A stretch of 64,000 nt of DNA from positions 1,808,833 to 1,872,832 of the forward strand of contig LR698958.1 in assembly GCA_902381685.1 (NCBI GenBank). Reading direction: 5' to 3'. Source of the stretch: Lachnospiraceae bacterium. GTDB lineage: Bacteria > Bacillota > Clostridia > Lachnospirales > Lachnospiraceae. The position numbers and the translations under genes are program-made. Below are positions 9,625-16,620 of this stretch, piece after piece. The notes below the pieces were generated by a model, which was not told where the DNA came from, did no database searches, and saw only the letters and a program-made list of their open reading frames with translations. Each line of letters starts with the position of its first letter. Within the stretch, counting starts at the first letter, position 1.

Positions 9625-10173
9625 ATGCTTGTTTACTTAGAAATGCTTGAAACACCGGAGGAAAAACTAAAATTTGAACAGATATATTTCCTCTACAGAG
9701 ATAAAATGTACGCTGTCGCCTTTAAAATTTTACATAATGAAAATGATGCAGAGGACATTGTCCATGAATCTTTTAAGGCGATCATTGAAAATTTTGAAAA
9801 AATAAATGATATTTCCTGTCACAAAACATGGAACTACATTGTTACTATTGTAAAGAACAAATCGTTTACGCTTTATCAAAAGAAAAAACACCATGAAACT
9901 TCTGCCTACGAAGACTGGGTTGAGGTGGAAATGGATTTTACACCGGAAAAGGTAACGGAAGAACGGGAAATTGCGGAAATTCTTGTAGAATTAATTCGCA
10001 GCCTGCCTTTTCCTTATAAGGAAGTTTTATACCTACAATATTACAATGCACTTTCCGGTGAGGAAATCGCTAAATTTATCGATAAGACACCTGCCCATGT
10101 CCGCAAAATCTCCCAGCGGGCAAAGGCAATGTTAAAAGAGGAGTTATTAAAAAGAGGGATTCAAAATGAATGA
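9625..10173 (+). CDS. RNA polymerase sigma factor, sigma-70 family (ECF-like)
   Basis: A two-domain sigma factor of 182 residues. Region 2 carries the helix HNENDAEDIVHESFKAI (about residues 38-54) and region 4 has LPFPYKEVLYLQYYNALSGEEIA followed by a helix-turn-helix ending AHVRKISQRAKAML. The ATG at 9625 is chosen because GGAGA lies at 9616-9620; the ten codons upstream belong to the terminator of the previous gene. It overlaps the DUF4367 gene by 8 bp, the arrangement typical of a sigma factor and its regulator. The target regulon is probably at least the small membrane genes that follow (inference). Confidence 0.9.
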   Translation: MLVYLEMLETPEEKLKFEQIYFLYRDKMYAVAFKILHNENDAEDIVHESFKAIIENFEKINDISCHKTWNYIVTIVKNKSFTLYQKKKHHETSAYEDWVEVEMDFTPEKVTEEREIAEILVELIRSLPFPYKEVLYLQYYNALSGEEIAKFIDKTPAHVRKISQRAKAMLKEELLKRGIQNE

Positions 10174-10849
10174 TAAATTATTAGAAAACGCCGTAAAAAT
10201 TGCTGTTGAAAAGGATTACAAAAAAGAGGTAACCGATTTTTCAGAGAGAGATAGTCATACATTTTCCCCTGCTTTCGAGGAAAAAATGCAGCCTCTTCTA
10301 CATCGGGAATCTCCTATTCGATACCGCAAACGCTTAAAATTCCGTTATCTTCTTGTGGCAATCCTCGTTCTTCTTTTCGGCGGAATGACCGTTCTCGCTA
10401 ACCCTGATGTTCGGGAACGCATTGGGAAATATTTTGAACAGTTATTTGACGACCACACAGACGTATCATTTGACGCTCCTGAAAATCATAAGGAAAAAGA
10501 GTTTGTGAAAGTGAAACCGACTTATATTCCGGAAGGGTGTACGTTGGTAGACGCAGAATATGATTCCACTTTTGAAACTTATAGTCTAATATATGAAGAT
10601 AAAAATGAAAGAACCTTCTATTACGAACAATCTTCTGTAAAATTTTTTGAAGATTCCTCTGTTTCGATTTCATCTGATGGAACACCCGCTAAAAAAATTG
10701 ACATTAGTGGATTCCCATGTTATTTGCTATCTGATGAATATGGATTTCATACTCTCATGTATATTACTGACAATTATGTTTTCCAAGTTGGCGGTGAAAG
10801 TAGTTCTGAAGAACTTATAAAAGTTATAAAAAGTTTAAGAAAGGAGTAA
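10166..10849 (+). CDS. DUF4367-like membrane protein, probable anti-sigma partner
   Basis: 227 residues: an N-terminal cytoplasmic part (1-55), one transmembrane helix at about 57-77 (YLLVAILVLLFGGMTVLAN), and an extracytoplasmic domain of about 145 residues with the pattern of DUF4367 (PTYIPEGCTLVDAEY). Overlap with the sigma gene and single-pass topology suggest it senses an envelope signal and holds the sigma factor. It lacks an obvious zinc-binding HxxxCxxC anti-sigma motif, so the anti-sigma role is inferred from position. Confidence 0.7.
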   Translation: MNDKLLENAVKIAVEKDYKKEVTDFSERDSHTFSPAFEEKMQPLLHRESPIRYRKRLKFRYLLVAILVLLFGGMTVLANPDVRERIGKYFEQLFDDHTDVSFDAPENHKEKEFVKVKPTYIPEGCTLVDAEYDSTFETYSLIYEDKNERTFYYEQSSVKFFEDSSVSISSDGTPAKKIDISGFPCYLLSDEYGFHTLMYITDNYVFQVGGESSSEELIKVIKSLRKE

Positions 10850-10853
10850 ATTT

Positions 10854-11168
10854 ATGAAACTATCTCTAAAAACTTACAAACCTTTGGTACTTATTTGGGA
10901 AATCATGTGTATTCTTTCTTGGTGTAAAGCCATTTTCTTACCCGCCAAAATTGAATACAACTACAGCGGTGTATTTTTTGCACTTAATTTCATCTATTGC
11001 GTTTACAGTATTGTTTTGATTTGGCTGATGCCTAAAGATTTTACGCTTTCTTCCAAACAGAAAATTGCTGCCAGCATACTTATGCTCGGATTGTTTATCA
11101 GCATTTTTTCTAAATCTAAAAAAATTTTAAAATTTTTTGTCACATTTTCCTCCTTGGATTGTTACTAA
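10854..11168 (+). CDS. Small membrane protein, paralog 1 of a three-member family
   Basis: 104 residues, three hydrophobic segments (about 11-28, 38-58, 69-87). It shares a pattern with the proteins at 11321 and 12004: a short basic N-terminus with Lys-x-[Tyr/Phe], a hydrophobic stretch, a Leu/Val-Pro, an aromatic segment, Pro-Lys-Asp-[Phe/Tyr] or Pro-Lys-Asn-Tyr, then a last helix. GGAG overlaps the preceding stop, so it is coupled to the DUF4367 gene. The C-terminal 17 residues after KSKK have no counterpart in the others and may reflect a late frameshift. I do not recognise the family. Confidence 0.65.
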   Translation: MKLSLKTYKPLVLIWEIMCILSWCKAIFLPAKIEYNYSGVFFALNFIYCVYSIVLIWLMPKDFTLSSKQKIAASILMLGLFISIFSKSKKILKFFVTFSSLDCY

Positions 11169-11198
11169 TTATATAAAACAATTTGAGGAGGATTTTTT

Positions 11199-11231
11199 AT
11201 GAAAAAGAATACACAACTCACCATTCCTTAA
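11199..11231 (+). other. Ten-codon reading frame with strong ribosome site, possible relic
   Basis: A well-placed GAGGAGGA precedes an ATG that opens only ten codons (MKKNTQLTIP). It sits between paralogs 1 and 2, where spacing and ribosome site suggest another small gene once stood. It could be a relic, a leader peptide or chance. The rest of 11169-11320 shows nothing else I can support. Confidence 0.25.
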
Positions 11232-11320
11232 GGTTTACTTAACTTTTGGAAATAACTTCCGTATCCATTGACAATACGGTGAACACCTAATACACTGAAC
11301 TTACTAAAGGAGGGTTGGCT

Positions 11321-11587
11321 ATGACAATACCAAGAAAAACTTTTAGATTTTTAAGAATAATCACAATTATAATGACGTTTATCTTTTGGGCAAATATGCT
11401 ATTCGTCCCTGATAAAATTTTAGTCACATATAATACCAGCTTTTTTATATTTGACATTATATATTTCATACTGGCTTTTATTGTTTCATACTTTGAACCA
11501 AAAGATTATCATGTACCTAAAATCGAAAAATTGATTGGATTTATTATGATTATTGTAATTATGATAAAACTTTTCTTTTTTTCATAA
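11321..11587 (+). CDS. Small membrane protein, paralog 2
   Basis: 88 residues with hydrophobic segments at about 9-27, 38-57 and 68-86. Shared features with paralogs 1 and 3 are MTIPRKTFRFL at the N-terminus, FVP near residue 30, FDIIYFI, EPKDY near 60 and EKLIGFIMI. The ATG at 11321 follows AAAGGAGGG by seven bases; the upstream TTG at 11315 is too close. No function is known; the likely location is the cytoplasmic membrane. Confidence 0.7.
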   Translation: MTIPRKTFRFLRIITIIMTFIFWANMLFVPDKILVTYNTSFFIFDIIYFILAFIVSYFEPKDYHVPKIEKLIGFIMIIVIMIKLFFFS

Positions 11588-11608
11588 AAAATGTCGGGAG
11601 GGGATATT

Positions 11609-11775
11609 TTGACGTTAAAACAAAAATCTCGACTGTGTTTTTATTTTCTTATATGCTGCCTCTCTTTCTTTTACGGTGTCCATACTGTAAAAAAACTGTT
11701 TTACCATGCCAGTGGAATTTAAAGACTTATTATTGTGGCAACTGTGGAAACAAAATTTCTTCCACATTGAATTAA
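11609..11775 (+). pseudogene. Possible frameshifted gene: membrane segment plus zinc ribbon
   Basis: A TTG at 11609 with GGGAGGGG upstream opens 37 codons encoding a hydrophobic segment (CFYFLICCLSFFYG). A second frame, open from 11653 to 11775, encodes a clear zinc ribbon: CPYC, then 16 residues, then YCGNCGNK. The two frames overlap, and joined they would make a small membrane-plus-ribbon protein, so a single-base shift has probably split it. Alternatively these are two tiny overlapping genes, or the ATG at 11653 starts a 40-residue zinc-ribbon protein. Confidence 0.4.
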
Positions 11776-11806
11776 AAAGTTAAAATATTTAAAGGAGGGA
11801 ACATTT

Positions 11807-11968
11807 ATGATGGATTTTTTTAATGATGTACTATTTGATTTGATTATGTTTGCAAAGTCACTTCCTGCATTTTTAATCACAATAATCGTATTATACTTTG
11901 TGATTAAATCTGCTGTTAAGAAAGGACTGCAGGAGTATCATGACTCTCTAGAAAAGAAAAACGATTAA
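11807..11968 (+). CDS. Small single-pass membrane protein (53 residues)
   Basis: A short gene with an excellent AAAGGAGGGA site and a double ATG (11807/11810). One helix at about 18-36 (SLPAFLITIIVLYFVIKSA) is followed by a charged tail ending EYHDSLEKKND. It lies 38 bp before paralog 3. No family is recognised; single-helix proteins of this size may be subunits or modulators of a membrane partner. Confidence 0.6.
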   Translation: MMDFFNDVLFDLIMFAKSLPAFLITIIVLYFVIKSAVKKGLQEYHDSLEKKND

Positions 11969-12003
11969 ACTATTTAAGCAAAACTTTGCAGGAGGATTTA
12001 CCT

Positions 12004-12255
12004 ATGACTCTGTCAACAAAGCAATTTAACGTTTTGAAAATCATTTGGTTTATGATGACCTTTGTCCTTGCATACATGATGTTTGCTTTACCTAAAGGAG
12101 TTAATCATAGTGCTTCGACTTCCGTATTTGATACAGCACAGTTCATCTTCACCTGTATCCTTGTCAAATTAAGACCGAAAAACTATGAATTTTCACTTGT
12201 TGAGAAAGGGATTGTTATCTTCATTATCATTACAATGATTATCTCCCTTTTCTAA
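12004..12255 (+). CDS. Small membrane protein, paralog 3
   Basis: 83 residues with MTLSTKQFNVLKIIW at the N-terminus, ALPKG near residue 30, FDTAQFIF, RPKNY near 60 and EKGIVIFIIITMIISLF at the end, matching paralogs 1 and 2 in order and spacing. Three hydrophobic segments are expected. The ATG at 12004 is set by GGAGG at 11991-11995. Function unknown. Confidence 0.7.
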   Translation: MTLSTKQFNVLKIIWFMMTFVLAYMMFALPKGVNHSASTSVFDTAQFIFTCILVKLRPKNYEFSLVEKGIVIFIIITMIISLF

Positions 12256-12290
12256 CTTTATTTACACGAACGAAGAAAAGGGGGGATTTT

Positions 12291-12548
12291 ATGCTTATGT
12301 CCATTGTACTTATTTTTCTAAACTTTGCACTATTTTTTAAAAGCCTTTGGAATTGGTTCGCTCTTACGGGTATCGACTCCAATATGATTTCTTTATTTGC
12401 TTTGTTATGGTGCATTATTATCGCATTTGTTCCTGCTGCCTACTGTGCCGAGCGGGAAAAACAATATTTAGAGGCATCTGTCAACCGTAAAAAACAGATC
12501 ATCATTCTCTGCATATTTGCCTTTATTGTTGCAGGACTTTATGTATAA
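12291..12548 (+). CDS. Small membrane protein of unknown function
   Basis: 85 residues, helices at about 3-20, 32-52 and 69-84, with a charged loop AEREKQYLEASVNRKKQ between the last two. It is not evidently related to the three paralogs. An AAAAGGGGGG ribosome site precedes the ATG, and the following lipoprotein starts 14 bp after its stop. Confidence 0.6.
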   Translation: MLMSIVLIFLNFALFFKSLWNWFALTGIDSNMISLFALLWCIIIAFVPAAYCAEREKQYLEASVNRKKQIIILCIFAFIVAGLYV

Positions 12549-12562
12549 ATGAGGTGAATAAA

Positions 12563-12877
12563 ATGACTAAGAAATTTTTTGTTTTACTTGTTTGCAGTAT
12601 GGTTCTAACCGGTTGCGCATCTTCCAAACAGGAAAACACACAGAAACAGGAGTTTGTTCGTGAGGAATCTTCGCTGATAAATTCCCCTGAGATGATGAAC
12701 TACAAATATCGTGTCAAACTGACCGGAAAAAGTAATAATGCAAAGCAAAAAAGTTATTATACTGTACTGACAAATGATAAATCGCTTACATTTGAAACTG
12801 TTGATCGGAAATTTTGGAGCAGTTCAATCGAAGACAAAAACGACTTTTATATTGTAGCACATGGAATAGCAGAATAG
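12563..12877 (+). CDS. Small lipoprotein
   Basis: 104 residues from the ATG at 12563, which follows GAGGTG; a GTG nine bases upstream is less likely. The signal peptide MTKKFFVLLVCSMVLTGC ends in lipobox LTGC, so the protein should be anchored to the outer face of the membrane. The mature part (about 85 residues) has no recognisable domain. It is the last gene of the sigma-factor locus. Confidence 0.75.
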   Translation: MTKKFFVLLVCSMVLTGCASSKQENTQKQEFVREESSLINSPEMMNYKYRVKLTGKSNNAKQKSYYTVLTNDKSLTFETVDRKFWSSSIEDKNDFYIVAHGIAE

Positions 12878-12878
12878 A

Positions 12879-12901
12879 AGGAGGGGCGAAATCCCTTCCT
12901 T
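12879..12901. terminator. Weak bidirectional hairpin between lipoprotein gene and yaaA
   Basis: AGGAGGG and CCCTTCCT can pair with one bulged T around a loop of seven bases. The genes on both sides converge here, so a shared terminator is expected, but the T tract is poor. Confidence 0.35.
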
Positions 12902-13638
12902 TATCGTTGTATAAATACATATTTTTTCTCATTTGACATACTTTCTTCAAATTCATAGTCATTCCAGTCAAACGCTTTGATTTGTTCCGGCTCGTCAATT
13001 CTGTTTTTTGCGATAAACCGTACCATTTGCCCTCTCGCCATTTTTGCCGAAGTGGTAATTGTACGCAGTTTCCCCTTACGATATGTCAAAAATTCCACAT
13101 CAATAAACTTATCATACTTAGCATATTTCCGAATCGCCTTTGCATATTCCTCCGATGCCAGGTTTAACACAATCTGATTTTCCCTATAAACTTCCTTATA
13201 CAGCAAATCTCCCCAAAACTGATACAAACTCTTGTCATCTATTTTCAATTTACATTGCATTTCCAACCGATACGGTAAAATTTCATCTAACGGTCTGACT
13301 GCTCCATAGCAGGCGCTTAAAATTCGCAAGTGCGTATTGATAAACTCCATTTCCTCCACCGAAAATGTTTCCGCATCTATATTTTTAAACACAAGACCGT
13401 CATAGGTCAGAATCGCAGGTGTTCCTGCCTTATGCAAATCAAAATTTTGTATATCCATAAACGCCTGCACCGCCAGTTTTTCATTGATTTTCATTAAAGT
13501 TTCCAATTCGTAAGGCTGATATTTCTTTAACTCTTTGATGATTTCTTCTGTTTCTTCGGGAAATGCAGTTTTGCTCAGCGATAGGTCATCTCTTTTTCGT
13601 ATTTTCATATTTTTTGCAGGTGAAATAATTGTCAGCAT
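12901..13638 (-). CDS. yaaA: YaaA family protein (peroxide stress / DUF328)
   Basis: YaaA lowers intracellular iron during peroxide stress in E. coli and binds DNA with a HhH-like fold. About 245 residues. The N-terminal ISPAKNMKIR motif is diagnostic, with LSACYGAVRPLDEILPYRLEMQ (about 130-151) and YQFWGDLL. The ATG at 13638 has AGGAGG at good spacing, so the upstream eight residues are not used. It is divergent from the hydrogenase-maturation operon, whose iron-sulfur enzymes are oxidation-sensitive; any link is inference. Confidence 0.9.
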   Translation of the reverse strand: MLTIISPAKNMKIRKRDDLSLSKTAFPEETEEIIKELKKYQPYELETLMKINEKLAVQAFMDIQNFDLHKAGTPAILTYDGLVFKNIDAETFSVEEMEFINTHLRILSACYGAVRPLDEILPYRLEMQCKLKIDDKSLYQFWGDLLYKEVYRENQIVLNLASEEYAKAIRKYAKYDKFIDVEFLTYRKGKLRTITTSAKMARGQMVRFIAKNRIDEPEQIKAFDWNDYEFEESMSNEKKYVFIQR

Positions 13639-13707
13639 TTTTCTCCTCCTTTTCTGTGACATTATTATACTGTTTTTATCATATATTTGTCAAAAAATAA
13701 ACGTTTC

Positions 13708-13736
13708 TTGTCCCTATTATCTAATTATGATATACT
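13708..13736 (+). promoter_or_regulatory. Sigma-A promoter of the hyd maturation operon
   Basis: TTGTCC (13708-13713) and TATACT (13731-13736) are 17 bp apart. Predicted transcription starts near 13743, giving a leader of about 130 nt before the first ATG at 13875. Confidence 0.7.
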
Positions 13737-13742
13737 AAGAAA

Positions 13743-13860
13743 AACGTACTGATTACAAAGGATTACACCTGCGTAAGAAGGCATAACATTTCGATTTCAA
13801 GGGGATTTTCTACCCTTTTTTATGTGTGCCTTCCGGCACTTTTCTTTTGTAATCCCACTG
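13743..13860 (+). ncRNA. Structured 5' leader, candidate riboswitch/attenuator for the hyd operon
   Basis: The leader contains nested and competing helices. An outer stem pairs GGATTACA (13760-13767) with TGTAATCC (13848-13855); a second GATTACA copy at 13751-13757 can pair with the same 3' strand. Inside, GAAGGCA (13777-13783) pairs with TGCCTTC (13827-13833), and AAGGG (13799-13803) with CCCTT (13813-13817). The alternative hairpin GTGCC-TTCC-GGCAC (13826-13839) is followed by TTTTCTTTT, an intrinsic-terminator shape that excludes the GAAGGCA helix. This is the architecture of a transcription-attenuating riboswitch. I cannot match it to a named class. Confidence 0.55.
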
Positions 13861-13874
13861 TAAAAGGAGGCTTT

Positions 13875-14126
13875 ATGAATACAAGAATTGCACTTATCGG
13901 CATTATTGTCGAGAGTAATGAGTCTGTAAGCGAACTCAATCGGCTGTTAAGTGAATACAGCCAATACATTATCGGACGTATGGGGATTCCATATCGCGAG
14001 AAAAATATTTCCATTATCAGCGTGGCTATTGACGCACCGAATGATATTATCAGTTCACTTTCAGGAAAACTAGGAATGCTTTCGGGCATCAATACAAAAA
14101 CAACCTACGCAAAAACATCAGTTTAA
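13875..14126 (+). CDS. TM1266-family iron-only hydrogenase system putative regulator
   Basis: 83 residues from the ATG at 13875 (AAAGGAGG at good spacing). The ACT/NikR-C-like ferredoxin fold is suggested by TRIALIGIIVESNESVSELNRLL and the regular beta-alpha pattern. The family is usually found beside hydE/hydG/hydF, exactly as here (hydE starts 10 bp later). It lacks a DNA-binding domain, so it may sense a ligand and act through a partner; the role is not established. Confidence 0.82.
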   Translation: MNTRIALIGIIVESNESVSELNRLLSEYSQYIIGRMGIPYREKNISIISVAIDAPNDIISSLSGKLGMLSGINTKTTYAKTSV

Positions 14127-14135
14127 GAGGAATTT

Positions 14136-15173
14136 ATGAAACAACTTATTCAAAAATTAAAAGAAACACAGACGTTGACAAAAGAGGAATGGATAAGTCT
14201 TATTGACAATCGCACACCCGAACTGGCAGAATATCTTTTTTCAGAGGCACGGGAAGTACAGAAATTTTATTACGGAAATAAAGTATATATACGGGGACTG
14301 ATTGAATTTACAAATTTTTGTAAAAACGACTGCTTTTACTGTGGAATCCGCAAAAGTAACGGAAATGCCTGCCGCTACCGTTTGACAAAGGAAGAGATTT
14401 TGGAATGTTGCCGGATCGGTTATCCGCTTGGATTTCGCACATTTGTCCTGCAGGGCGGCGAGGACGGTTACTTCACGGACGCAAAAATGACGGACATCAT
14501 TTCGTCCATAAAAGCAGTTTATCCGGATTGTGCCATCACTCTGTCTGTCGGTGAAAAATCTTATGACAGTTACAAGGCATTTTTTGATGCAGGCGCTGAC
14601 CGCTATCTTCTTCGACACGAAACATATGTGTCCGAACACTACAAAAAATTACACCCGCATACACTCAGCGCCAAAAAACGTCAGCAGTGCCTGTGGGACT
14701 TAAAAGACATTGGTTATCAGGTCGGAACCGGATTTATGGTTGGTTCGCCTTATCAGACAACCGAAAATCTTGCGGAAGATATGCTGTTTTTAAAGAAATT
14801 AAATCCGCAGATGGTGGGCATCGGACCATTTATCCCCCACCACGATACGCCGTTCAAAAGTTCTCCACAGGGAAGTCTTGAACTTACCCTGTTTATGCTG
14901 GCACTAATCCGACTTATGCTGCCTAAAGTACTTCTCCCTTCCACGACTGCGCTTGGAACAATCGCCCCCGACGGACGGGAACAGGGAATCCTTGCGGGAG
15001 CAAATGTAGTGATGCCAAATCTTTCCCCGCTAAGTGTGCGAAAAAACTATCTGCTCTACGATAACAAAATCTGTACGGACAGTGAAGCAGCCGAGGGACT
15101 TGAACAACTTACGACACAAATTCAAAAAATCGGATATGAAATCAGCGTTTCCAGAGGGGATTCGCTCAATTAA
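14136..15173 (+). CDS. hydE: [FeFe]-hydrogenase H-cluster radical SAM maturase HydE
   Basis: HydE is a radical-SAM enzyme that processes a synthon from HydG while building the 2Fe subcluster. 345 residues. The cluster motif is CKNDCFYCG (CX3CX2C, about residues 64-72), followed by the SAM-binding segment FVLQGGEDGYF and later IGPFIPHHDTPF. It is second in a tight operon with HydG and HydF. Confidence 0.94.
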   Translation: MKQLIQKLKETQTLTKEEWISLIDNRTPELAEYLFSEAREVQKFYYGNKVYIRGLIEFTNFCKNDCFYCGIRKSNGNACRYRLTKEEILECCRIGYPLGFRTFVLQGGEDGYFTDAKMTDIISSIKAVYPDCAITLSVGEKSYDSYKAFFDAGADRYLLRHETYVSEHYKKLHPHTLSAKKRQQCLWDLKDIGYQVGTGFMVGSPYQTTENLAEDMLFLKKLNPQMVGIGPFIPHHDTPFKSSPQGSLELTLFMLALIRLMLPKVLLPSTTALGTIAPDGREQGILAGANVVMPNLSPLSVRKNYLLYDNKICTDSEAAEGLEQLTTQIQKIGYEISVSRGDSLN

Positions 15174-15188
15174 CGAAAGGAGTTTACC

Positions 15189-16610
15189 ATGTACAATATT
15201 TTATCTGAGAATCCGGAAGAATTTATTAACCACGAGGAAATTCTCGACACATTAGATTTTGCCGGGAAAAACAAACATAATGTGGAACTCATCAATCAGA
15301 TTATCGAGAAAGCAAAACTTCGCAAAGGTCTTACACATCGAGAGGCGTTAGTATTGTTAGACTGCGATATTGAAGAAAAAAATCAGGAAATTTATGCTCT
15401 TGCTCAGCAGATCAAAAAGGATTTCTATGGAAACCGTATCGTTATGTTTGCCCCGCTTTACCTTTCTAACTATTGCGTAAACGGCTGTACATACTGCCCT
15501 TATCATATGAAAAATAAACATATTGCGAGAAAGAAACTGACACAGGAAGAAATCCGAAAAGAAGTGATTGCCCTTCAGGATATGGGACACAAACGCCTTG
15601 CTTTGGAGACAGGTGAAGACCCTGTGAATTCTCCGATTGAATATGTACTTGAATCCATTAAAACCATTTACGGCATAAAACATAAAAACGGTGCAATCCG
15701 CCGTGTCAATGTAAATATTGCCGCAACTACAGTGGAAAATTACCGCAAATTGAAAGAAGCCGGAATCGGCACTTACATTCTCTTTCAGGAAACGTATCAT
15801 AAAGAAAGTTATTTGCAACTTCACCCGACCGGACCGAAACATGATTACGATTACCACACAACCGCTATGGACAGGGCGATGCAGGGCGGCATTGATGATG
15901 TTGGAATTGGCGTTCTCTTCGGTTTGGACAAATACCGCTATGAACTGGCAGGTCTTTTGATGCACGCGGAACATTTGGAAGCAGTTTTCGGAGTAGGTCC
16001 GCATACTATCAGTGTTCCTCGTCTCCGCCATGCAGACGATATCGACGCAGATTCTTTTGACAACGGAATTGACGATGATACTTTCGCCAAAATTGTTGCC
16101 TGTATCCGTATTGCCGTACCATATACGGGAATGATTATTTCCACAAGAGAAAGCAAGGCCTGTCGCGAGCGTGTTCTTCATTTGGGTGTATCCCAAATTA
16201 GCGGCGGTTCTAAGACAAGTGTGGGCGGCTACGCTGAACCGGAACCTGACGACAATAAATCCGAGCAGTTTGATGTCAGCGATACAAGAACATTGGACGA
16301 AGTGGTGAAATGGCTTATGGATTTGGGATATATCCCTAGTTTCTGCACTGCCTGCTACCGCGAAGGGCGAACCGGCGACAGATTTATGTCACTTTGTAAA
16401 AGCGGACAGATTCAAAACTGCTGCCAGCCAAACGCACTGATGACATTAAAAGAATATCTTATGGACTATGCTTCTGAGGCAACAAAAAAAGTAGGGGAAA
16501 ATGTTATTCAGGAAGAAATCGGCAAAATTCCAAATGAAAAAGTCCGTCAGGTTGTCATTGAAAATTTAAAAGCCATTGCAAATGATAATCGAAGAGATTT
16601 CAGATTCTAG
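15189..16610 (+). CDS. hydG: [FeFe]-hydrogenase H-cluster radical SAM maturase HydG (tyrosine lyase)
   Basis: HydG cleaves tyrosine to supply CO and cyanide to the H-cluster iron. The 473 residues are the usual length. The radical-SAM motif is CVNGCTYCPYHMKN (about 97-110). The C-terminal auxiliary cluster motif is visible as CTACYREGRTG then SLCKSGQIQNCC. An AACGAAAGGAG ribosome site precedes the ATG. It lies 15 bp after hydE and 10 bp before hydF. Confidence 0.96.
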   Translation: MYNILSENPEEFINHEEILDTLDFAGKNKHNVELINQIIEKAKLRKGLTHREALVLLDCDIEEKNQEIYALAQQIKKDFYGNRIVMFAPLYLSNYCVNGCTYCPYHMKNKHIARKKLTQEEIRKEVIALQDMGHKRLALETGEDPVNSPIEYVLESIKTIYGIKHKNGAIRRVNVNIAATTVENYRKLKEAGIGTYILFQETYHKESYLQLHPTGPKHDYDYHTTAMDRAMQGGIDDVGIGVLFGLDKYRYELAGLLMHAEHLEAVFGVGPHTISVPRLRHADDIDADSFDNGIDDDTFAKIVACIRIAVPYTGMIISTRESKACRERVLHLGVSQISGGSKTSVGGYAEPEPDDNKSEQFDVSDTRTLDEVVKWLMDLGYIPSFCTACYREGRTGDRFMSLCKSGQIQNCCQPNALMTLKEYLMDYASEATKKVGENVIQEEIGKIPNEKVRQVVIENLKAIANDNRRDFRF

Positions 16611-16620
16611 GAGGAATTAT

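Noticed and set aside
13824..13874. Upstream extension of the TM1266-like gene
   Set aside because: It runs through the leader terminator hairpin; the ATG at 13875 has an AGGAGG at correct spacing.
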